NCBI GenBank assembly: GCA_014730235.1
Contig: WJIO01000234.1
Span: 1-17,118 of the forward strand
Source: Candidatus Poribacteria bacterium
Lineage (GTDB): Bacteria; Poribacteria; DTPJ01; WJIO01
Direction of reading: 5' to 3'
Length of the DNA: 17,118 bases
In this document: one piece after another, positions 6,937 to 15,100 of the stretch
Position numbering within the stretch: the first letter of the stretch is position 1
Layout: each line of letters starts with the position of its first letter
The notes under the pieces: model-generated
The model's database searches: none
What the model was told of the DNA's origin: nothing
Seen by the model: only the letters and a program-made list of their open reading frames with translations
Made by a program: the position numbers and the translations under genes

Positions 6937-8742
6937 ATGCGCGGGCCTCACATGCACTTTGATTCTGAAGAGGAATCCAACGTTGGATTTTATGATAAGC
7001 AACTTATGTCCCGGCTGATAAAGTTTGTCTCCCCTCATAAAGGCAAGCTTATAATCTCCCTTATACTAATGATTTTGGCTTCTGGATACAGCATGGTAAC
7101 GCCGTACCTGCAAAAAATTGCCATTGACGAATACATAATGCCACCGGATAAACCGGGAAACATAAACGGTCTTACCATGATAGCCCTTTTATATATAGGT
7201 CTGTCTATACTTAACGTTTTTATTTCCTTTGGACGCAGCTACATATTGGCCTGGATGGGGCAAAGCGTAATATATGATATAAGCGTTAAGCTTTTCTCTC
7301 ATATTCAAAAAATGTCTATGGAGTTTTTCGACAGAAGTGAAACCGGAAGGATAATCTCCCGAATTACCAACGATGTCCAGGCCCTGAATGAACTATTCAC
7401 CCGGGGTATAACGTCTATAATAGGTGACGTCGTAAGCATGATCGGTATAGTCGCTTTCATGCTTTATATGAATGTAAAACTGTCTCTTCTCAGCTTTACC
7501 CTGATCCCTTTGCTTTTTCTCGCGGGTATTTTGTTTCGCACCAAGGGCAGAAAGGCATTCCGGGAGGTACGGAAAAAGGTTGCCAACGTTACATCCAAGC
7601 TGGAGGAGGGAATTTCCGGCGTTCGCGTGGTAAAGTCCTTTTCCAGGGAGGACAAAAATATTGAGCATTTTGACAGAACCAACGAAGAAAACCTGTCAGC
7701 CAACATGCAGGCAGTCAAGGTATGGTCTATATATTTCCCCATCATAGAGGTAATAACAGCCGTCGGCACATCCATTGTTCTATGGAACGGCGGTGTCCAG
7801 ATAATGGGCGAACAACTCACCCGGGGTGAGTTGGTGGCCTTTCTGGGTTATGTGCATATGTTCTACATGCCGGTAAGACAGCTAAGCCGTATCTTTACAA
7901 CCATGCAGTCAGCCATGGCAGCCGCTGAACGTATATTTGAAATCCTTGATACAGAGCCGGAGGTTAAGGAATTACCCGATGCTGAGGAACTACCGGATAT
8001 TGTCGGCGAAGTTAAATACGAAGATGTATCTTTCGCCTATGAAGAAGATGAATATGTCCTCCATAACCTGAATCTAACTGCCGAACCGGGGCAGACCGTT
8101 GCCATTGTAGGCCCCACAGGCGCAGGTAAAAGCACTGTTGTTAATCTCCTGACCCGTCTTTATGATTTGGAAGAAGGTAATATTTATATAGATGGATATA
8201 ACATAAAAGATATAAAGCTCCATTCCCTGCGCAGTCAGATGGGAATAGTACTTCAGGACAGCTTCCTGTTTTCGGGAACCATAAGGGATAACATAGTCTA
8301 CGGAAATCTGGATGCTTCTGAGGAAGATATGATCCGGGCTTCTGAAGCCGTAAGCGCTCATCGGTTCATATCCCAGTTGCCAAAGGGATACGATACGGAG
8401 GTAGGAGAAAGAGGGGCAAAGCTGTCCATCGGTCAAAGGCAGTTGGTATCTTTCGCCAGGGCCTTGCTTGCCGATCCCAGGATACTGATTCTGGACGAAG
8501 CAACCTCAAGCGTTGATGCCTATACTGAAGTGTTAATACAAAAAGCTCTGGAAAAGCTGCTGAAAAACAGAACGTCCTTTGTTATCGCCCACAGGCTTTC
8601 AACCATCGTTAATGCTGATAAACTTATCGTTCTTGATAATGGTCGCATTGTGGAAACAGGTACACATCAGGAGCTTCTGGATAAAAATGGCCTATATAAA
8701 AAGCTGTATGACATGCAGTTTGTGTCCGAATCTGCATCATGA
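6937..8742 (+). CDS. ABC exporter half-transporter with catalytic ATP site
   Basis: This is the 601-residue partner of the preceding protein, with the same membrane-domain plus ATPase layout. Walker A is GPTGAGKST (392-400), the Q-loop is Q440, Walker B is ILILDE (516-521) with the catalytic Glu E521, and the switch His is H552. Its signature is LSIGQ (496-500) instead of LSGGQ, and this is the motif that faces the degenerate site of the partner. The working ATP site thus pairs this subunit's Walker motifs with the partner's LSGGQ, a classic asymmetric exporter. I chose the ATG at 6937 (opening MRGPHMHFDS, typical of this family) over an upstream in-frame GTG at 6874, which would overlap the partner by 59 bases. 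AGGAGG at 6919-6924 serves it, 12 nt away. Translation is probably coupled to the upstream gene. Confidence 0.93.
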   Translation: MRGPHMHFDSEEESNVGFYDKQLMSRLIKFVSPHKGKLIISLILMILASGYSMVTPYLQKIAIDEYIMPPDKPGNINGLTMIALLYIGLSILNVFISFGRSYILAWMGQSVIYDISVKLFSHIQKMSMEFFDRSETGRIISRITNDVQALNELFTRGITSIIGDVVSMIGIVAFMLYMNVKLSLLSFTLIPLLFLAGILFRTKGRKAFREVRKKVANVTSKLEEGISGVRVVKSFSREDKNIEHFDRTNEENLSANMQAVKVWSIYFPIIEVITAVGTSIVLWNGGVQIMGEQLTRGELVAFLGYVHMFYMPVRQLSRIFTTMQSAMAAAERIFEILDTEPEVKELPDAEELPDIVGEVKYEDVSFAYEEDEYVLHNLNLTAEPGQTVAIVGPTGAGKSTVVNLLTRLYDLEEGNIYIDGYNIKDIKLHSLRSQMGIVLQDSFLFSGTIRDNIVYGNLDASEEDMIRASEAVSAHRFISQLPKGYDTEVGERGAKLSIGQRQLVSFARALLADPRILILDEATSSVDAYTEVLIQKALEKLLKNRTSFVIAHRLSTIVNADKLIVLDNGRIVETGTHQELLDKNGLYKKLYDMQFVSESAS

Positions 8743-8856
8743 TGAAAGAAAATGAGATAAACTTTGAGGAATTTATAACGTCTATTTATTGGGTATTTGC
8801 TTGTAATAAAATTGTGTATTCTGGATAAAGTTTAAAAATGAGAAAATTCATATGCT

Positions 8857-8926
8857 GTCATTCTTGCGAAGGCAGGAATCCAGAAGCCTAATATGATGAC
8901 TGGATTCCTGCCTTTGAAAGAATGAC
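8857..8926. repeat. Long palindromic repeat related to the MITE core hairpins
   Basis: The arms 8857-8883 and 8900-8926 match at 25 of 27 positions (GTCATTCTT...GGCAGGAATCCAG) around a 16-nt loop. The outer part is a variant of the GTCATTCCTGC stem found at 4811 and 5091, and the flank to its right also shares AGAAAATTTTCAAAT with copy 1. No GG-type ends or target duplication were found around it. It may also act as a transcription end or mRNA-stabilising structure for the exporter genes. Confidence 0.8.
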
Positions 8927-9032
8927 ATGCTTAGAAAATTTTCAAATATTCTATATGTTTTCCTAAGTAAATGACATTCGGATTAAGGGGGATTCCCAGC
9001 ACAACAGAAAACCTTTAAATCATTTTATAGAA

Positions 9033-9060
9033 TTGCATAATGATTTTTATTTTATATAAT
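9033..9060 (+). promoter_or_regulatory. Sigma-70-type promoter of the giant surface protein gene
   Basis: TTGCAT (9033-9038), a 16-bp spacer and a perfect TATAAT (9055-9060). Transcription would start near 9067, leaving a leader of about 90 nt before the ATG at 9159. This suggests that the gene is transcribed independently of the exporter genes. Confidence 0.65.
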
Positions 9061-9067
9061 TCAATTT

Positions 9068-9102
9068 CAGGTGATTACCTGCAAATCTTTTAAAGGGCAG
9101 GT
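9068..9102 (+). promoter_or_regulatory. Alternative small hairpins in the mRNA leader
   Basis: ACCTGC (9077-9082) can pair either with CAGGT just upstream (9068-9072, 4-nt loop) or with GCAGGT downstream (9097-9102, 14-nt loop). The two pairings exclude each other. I do not recognise a known riboswitch family, and the stems are short. Confidence 0.3.
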
Positions 9103-9158
9103 TATAAACGCCAGCCGGGGAGGAAGTAATTTTGTTAGGAAACTTAAGAGGGAGTAAA

Positions 9159-12100
9159 ATGCCAAAGACTTTCACTGCGTTCCTTGCTTGTACGTTAGTC
9201 TTTGTTCTAGCGTATTCTGTTGCATCAGCGGATTTCTTCAAAAATAATCTGCTGCAAGTTGTAGATAGTCAATATAAAGATAAAGTATTCGGCGGAGATC
9301 AACAGCAGGAGCTTATCATCAAATTCACGCCAACCGTTGAATACGACGCTTACGCCGAGGACGTTCCCGATGCTGATTTTGATGAAAGCGTGGATGTAGT
9401 TGACAGCGCATACGATGACGAGACCTTCGGCGGCAGTGATCAGCAGGAATTGATTATATCTTTTACCCCTGAACTTACTAACGACGAAGGGGAATCAAGC
9501 AATGCCGATGGTGATTATGCCATCATTGTTGATACAGATGACGATAACGATTTTGACGACGATGACATCCTTTATCTTGGTACCGCTGTAGATGGTGAAC
9601 CTGTGACTTATCGTCTTCACGTAAACCGGCTTTCAGGTATACCCGATGGTCGTTACGAAGTTGCTGTAATTCTCGATAACGTGGCCAATGGCAAAATTGA
9701 CTGGGACGTGGCCGAAGAGGATTCTGAACGCTTTGTGCTTGATCGGGATATGACGATATACGACGTGGCCGTCAATCCTGAAATATTCTCGCCAAATGGT
9801 GACAATGTGAGGGATACGGTAAACATTTACTACAGCCTAAGCGATAATGTCTATGGCAACGATTCCAGTATAACCATAACCATAGGTGAAGGTAAGCTGG
9901 CAGCACCTGCAAAGCCCAAACCCGGAACAAGGGAAGGTAAAAACGTTGTAACATGGAATGGTAAGGATGCCCTGGGTAACTATGTGGAAGATGGCACTTA
10001 CACTATAGTTATTGAAGTTATGGATAAGGCTGGAAACGAAGCCACAGCCAGTATTGAGGTAGAGGTTAGAACAGAACTTCCCGAAGTCGCCGTAACTGTT
10101 CCTGAGATGGACTCTTACGTGTCTACCCTTACCGAGGTTAGCGCAACGTTGCAGGATAACAGCGGCGAGGGCATTGATCTGGATCAGTCCGAGATCGGCT
10201 TGCTGGATCCCGATGGTAATACGGTTGCTGGTGAAAAGCGGGACAACGGCTCTGATACCCTTCGATGGAAAATCACAACCCCATTCCCCGGCGATGGTTC
10301 TGCCGATGGCAGATACAGCATAGTCGTTACTGCTGTGGATAATGCCGGAAATTCCGCTCAGACTTCATACCCATTCTTCCTGGATACTGTAATACCTGAC
10401 GTGGTATCAGTTATGCCCCCTGACGACAGCTTCCTCTCTTCATCACCTTCAGAAATTACCGTTGTAATGAACGATGGAAGCGGAAGCGGACCCAACCTGA
10501 ATGCCGTCAGAGATACCATGATGTTAAAGCTTGACGGTGAATCAATTCCCGGCAGGATTACCCATAACGGCACTACTACTGTTAAATTCCAGCCCTTGCA
10601 GGACCTGGAAGAGGGAACTTACACCATCGAGATAACACCCATTGACATAGCGGGTAATAGTCTTGGACAGGCTTTAAAATATAACTTCACTATTATTGAA
10701 CAAATATCCGACATGTTCCCTGAGATAGTTTCTACAGAGCCAGCCGAAAGGGCTATGGTCAATAGCCTATCTCAGGTTAGCGCAGTATTGCAGAGCAATG
10801 TGGGTAAAGATATAGACCTTGAAAATTCCACCATAAGACTGGAAAACCCCGACGGTGTGGAAGTAACTGGTATCCAGACAGATGATGATGAATCCACCAT
10901 CACATGGGAACTCAGCGCACCCCTGCCCACCGACGGTACAGCCGATGGAACATATACAATTAAAGTGGTTGCCATTGATGACAGCGAAGCAACTAACGAA
11001 GAGAGCTTTGAATTTATTTACGACACCCAGGTTCCAGAGCTTTTAACAGTAACGCCTGAGAACGACAGCATGGTAACTGAAGCGCCTACGCAGATAGTTA
11101 TTACTGTAGCCGATAACACGACCAATGGTATTGACTTTGCCGCCAGCAAAGAATCCATGACCCTCAGCGTTGACGGTATGGAAATCCCCAACATACTGAA
11201 ACAGGACAACGGAGTTGATACAATAACCTTCAGCTTCGACGAGTTGGAAAACACCGGCAAGTATACCATGCTTGTAACACTCGTTGATAAAGCCGGAAAC
11301 CAGCACACATATCAATCTAAATTTGAATATGTGGAAGAGCCGGGTGACTTCTATCCTGACATAGCAAATGTTGAACCTGCTAACCGTTCTGCGGTAAACC
11401 TGATGACTCATGTCACAGCAACCTTAACCGACAACAGCGGTAAAGGTATTGATCTGGAACAGTCAACCATCAGGCTTGAGGATTCAACTGGAACAGAAAT
11501 TCCCGGTATACAGATAGATGACGACGATTCCACCATTACATGGGAACTGAATTCACCGTTACCAACTGATGGAACTGCCGACGGCGTGTATACCATAAAG
11601 GTAAAAGCCGCCGACAGGTCAGGTCGTGAAACTGAGTATACATCAACATTTACTTTCGATACCCAGGTTCCCGAGCTTTTGACTATAACCCCTGAAAACG
11701 ACAGCATGGTAACAGTAGCACCTACTCAGGTTGTGATTACTGTTACCGACGGCACAGGAAGCGGGATAGACTTCGCAGCCAGCAAGGCATCTATGGCCCT
11801 TATGCTGGAAGGCGTTGAAATTCCCAACATAGTAAGAGAGGACAACGGCATTGATACCATGACCTTCAGCTTCGCTGAGCTTGAAGAAACAGGTAAATAT
11901 ACCGTCCAGGTAAGTCTTATAGATAAAGCCGGAAACCAGCAGACATATCAGCCGGGATTTGAATATGTGGAAGAACCCCAGGACTTCTATCCCGACGTTG
12001 TTTCAGTTGAACCAGCAGAAAGGTCTTATGTAAATACTGTAACCCAGGTTACAGCCGTTCTCGTTGACAACAGCGATAAGGGCATAGACCTGGAACAATC

Positions 12101-15100
12101 AACCATTAGGCTTGAAAACTCAGCCGGTGAAGTAATCCCCGGTATTCAGATAGATGACGATGATTCCACCATCACGTGGGAACTGAATTCACCGTTGCCC
12201 ACAGATGGAACTGTTGACGGCGTATATACAATAAGGGTAAAGGCCATTGACAGGTCGGGAAGAGAAACTCAGTATTCATCCACATTCACCTACGACACCC
12301 AGGTTCCTGAGCTTACGTCTCTCGAACCAGCCGACGGCAGTGTATTGACCGAATCCCCCACCGTCATCACCGCCAAAGTTACCGACGGTAAAGGAAGTGG
12401 TGTTGATTTTGCAGCCAGCAAAGAGTCTATGGCTCTTATGCTAAACGGTGCGGAGATTCCCAATATAGTAAGGGAGGATAACGGTGTTGATACTATTAAC
12501 TTCACCTTTGCCCAACTGGAAGAACTGGGTAAATACACAGTACAATTGACTCTTAGCGATAAAGCCGGAAATGCTCAGACTTACAACTCAACCTTTGATC
12601 TGGTGGAGAAGAGCACAGATCTGCTTCCTGAAGTTGTGTCTGTAGATCCGCCAGAACGTTCTTTTGTGAACTCTCTGTTTCAGGTTTCCGCTGTGTTGCA
12701 GGACAACAGCGGCAAAGGACTGGATCTGGAAATGTCTACCATAATACTTGAGAATCCCGACGGTACAGTGGTAGCAGGCGTGCAGACTGACGATGATGAT
12801 TCTACAATAACATGGGAGCTGAATTCACCGTTGCCCACCGACGGCACAGCCGACGGAACGTATACTATCATTATAAAAGCTGTAGATAAAGCAGGCGGTG
12901 AGACGGATTACACTTCTACGTTCCTGTATGATACGTTAGAGGTAGAGGTTACATCTGTAACACCCGCTGACGGCGTAGTGTTGACAACAGCACCTACAGA
13001 GGTAGTGATACAGGTAACAGACGGTGCAGGAAGCGGAGTGGACTTCGCAGGAAGTCTTGAGAGCATGACGTTAAGTAACGTAGACCCGGAACGCATACTG
13101 CGTAAGGACAACGGCGTTGACACCATGACCTTCAGCTTCCCTGCTCTGGAAGATACGGGCCGATACACAGTGGACATAAACCTTATGGATAAAGCAGGTA
13201 ACCAGTATCCATATCAGGTTGAGTTCGACTACGTGGAGAAGAGCACCGACCTGCTGCCGGAAGTTGTGTCTGTAGATCCGGCGGAACGTTCTTTTGTGAA
13301 CTCTCTGTTTCAGGTTTCCGCTGTGTTGCAGGACAACAGCGGCAAAGGACTGGATCTGGAAATGTCTACCATAATACTTGAGAATCCCGACGGTACAGTG
13401 GTAGCAGGCGTGCAGACTGACGACGATGATTCTACAATAACATGGGAGCTGAATTCACCGTTGCCTACAAACGGCACAGCCGACGGAACATATACTATAA
13501 AGGTAAAAGCTGTGGACAAAACAGGCGGTGAGACGGATTACACTTTTACATTCCTTTATGACACACTTTCACCTTCGGTTGTATCCACCACACCAACTGC
13601 CAGCGATGTATTCTACGAGGGTATATCCCAGGTTACAGTGCAGCTTAACGACGGTGACGGAAGCGGCGTTGATCTGGATAATACTACGGTAACATTGCAG
13701 GGACCTGCTGGTGAAGTGGAGGCAGATAAAAACGATAATGGTGTAGATACTATAGTTCTCACGTTCTCAGCTTTAACAGAAGGTGGAAATTATACCATTA
13801 ATATCAGTCCAATGGACAGAGCCGGTAATTCGGGTTATCCTGTGACTGTTAAATTCTCCTATGTGCTTAAAGCCCCGGCTGTTGTGTCGGTAAGCCTGAC
13901 CAACCAGGCTTATGTAAAGACCCTGGACAGCATCGAAGCTGTATTGGAAGACCGCAGCGGCATAGGCCTTGACCTTTCGGAAACAGGCTCATCCATAGTT
14001 GTTACCGGGCCTGATGGTGAAATACAGGCTGACCAGACAAGCGTCGGCGAAGACACTCTGGTATGGAGTCCGGTTCATGCATTGGCTGATGACGGAACAG
14101 ACGATGGCGTATATACTGTAGTAGTAACACCAGTGGATACAACAGGAGCCAGCGGTCAGAGCCGCAGTTATACGGTTATATACGACACCCAGCCGCCGGA
14201 GGTAACATCGGCTTCACCTGTGGATATAAACGCAGATGTGACGCACATTGGCGAACAGTTGGTATCTGTAGAAGCCACACTGGTTGATGAAGGGCCTGCT
14301 GAGATAGAGATAGAAGACCAGCAGATATACCTGGAAGCCCAGGACGGCACTCAAATAGCCGGTGTAAAGACTGATAATGATGCTGACACAGTAAAATGGC
14401 GACTGAGTAAACCTTTAGCCAGGGACGGCAGCGCCGATGGTCTTTACAATGTGGTTGTATTGGCTGCGGATAAGGCCGGTAACCAGAGCGAATTCCGCTA
14501 TCCGTTGATGTATGATACTGTAGTTCCGGAAGTGCTGGAGGTAACTCCGGCGGATGATAGCCTGCTGGAAGCCGATATAACAGAGGTATCAGTTAAATTA
14601 CAGGATAACGAAGACGGTGAAATAGACTTCCAGAATTCGTCTATCCAGCTTCTTGATCCTAATGGTAACAATGTTTCAGGCGTGCTTAAGAACGATGGCA
14701 ACGAAAATATGACTTTGACCATATCCGGCTTGGATGAGAACGGAACCTTTACGGTTCTGGTGACTGCTGTGGATAAAGCAGGTAATGGTCTAGGGCTTAC
14801 TCATAGAACAGAGTTTGTATATGAAACAGGCCTTCCTGTGGTTTATTCCACAACGCCTATTACCGATTCAGCGGAAAGGGCATACCAGAGAACTCAACTA
14901 ATGGAAGTCAGGGCTGTGCTTCGGGCAACAGGCGGCGGAGGTATAAACCTTCTGCCTACAGGATCGACAATTGGCCTTAAAGGCCCTAACGGCAATATGC
15001 TGGTGGGTACCCAGTCTAATAACGGCGTAAATACTTTGATATTTAGACTAAGCCGACCCAGAGCTATTGACGGTACAGAGGATGGTGAATATGCCATTGT

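Larger units (their letters stand above)
8743..9158. other. Intergenic region between exporter and giant surface-protein gene
   Basis: These 416 bp hold no convincing gene. Positions 8743-8856 are AT-rich with nothing recognisable. A long imperfect hairpin follows (8857-8926), then a stretch resembling the GAAAATTTTC part of the MITE cores (8932-8945). A promoter (9033-9060) and a leader with two mutually exclusive small hairpins (9068-9102) come next. No clear T-tract terminator follows the exporter stop. Confidence 0.6.
10716..13871 (+). repeat. Regular A+B super-repeat, about 636 bp per unit, five units
   Basis: A-module starts at 10716, 11349, 11985, 12621 and 13251 are 630-636 bp apart. 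B-module starts at 11031, 11667, 12303, 12936 and 13566 show the same period. Conservation extends to DNA level, for example in the stretches encoding DDDDSTITWELNSPLPT and FAASKESMAL. The array probably grew by duplication of whole A+B pairs. Confidence 0.85.

Noticed and set aside
8743-8960. Rho-independent terminator after the exporter genes
   Set aside because: The strong hairpin at 8857-8926 is not followed by a run of T residues and is better explained as a member of the palindromic repeat family.
8824-8963. Third MITE-like element around the 8857-8926 hairpin
   Set aside because: Candidate GG/CC borders show only weak end similarity, and the flanking 8-mers (TGTATTCT and TAAGTAAA) do not match.
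9061-9158. Cyclic-di-GMP or other known riboswitch upstream of the giant gene
   Set aside because: The short GGGCAGG and GCCGGG strings recall one, but the conserved core of known classes and a matching secondary structure are absent.
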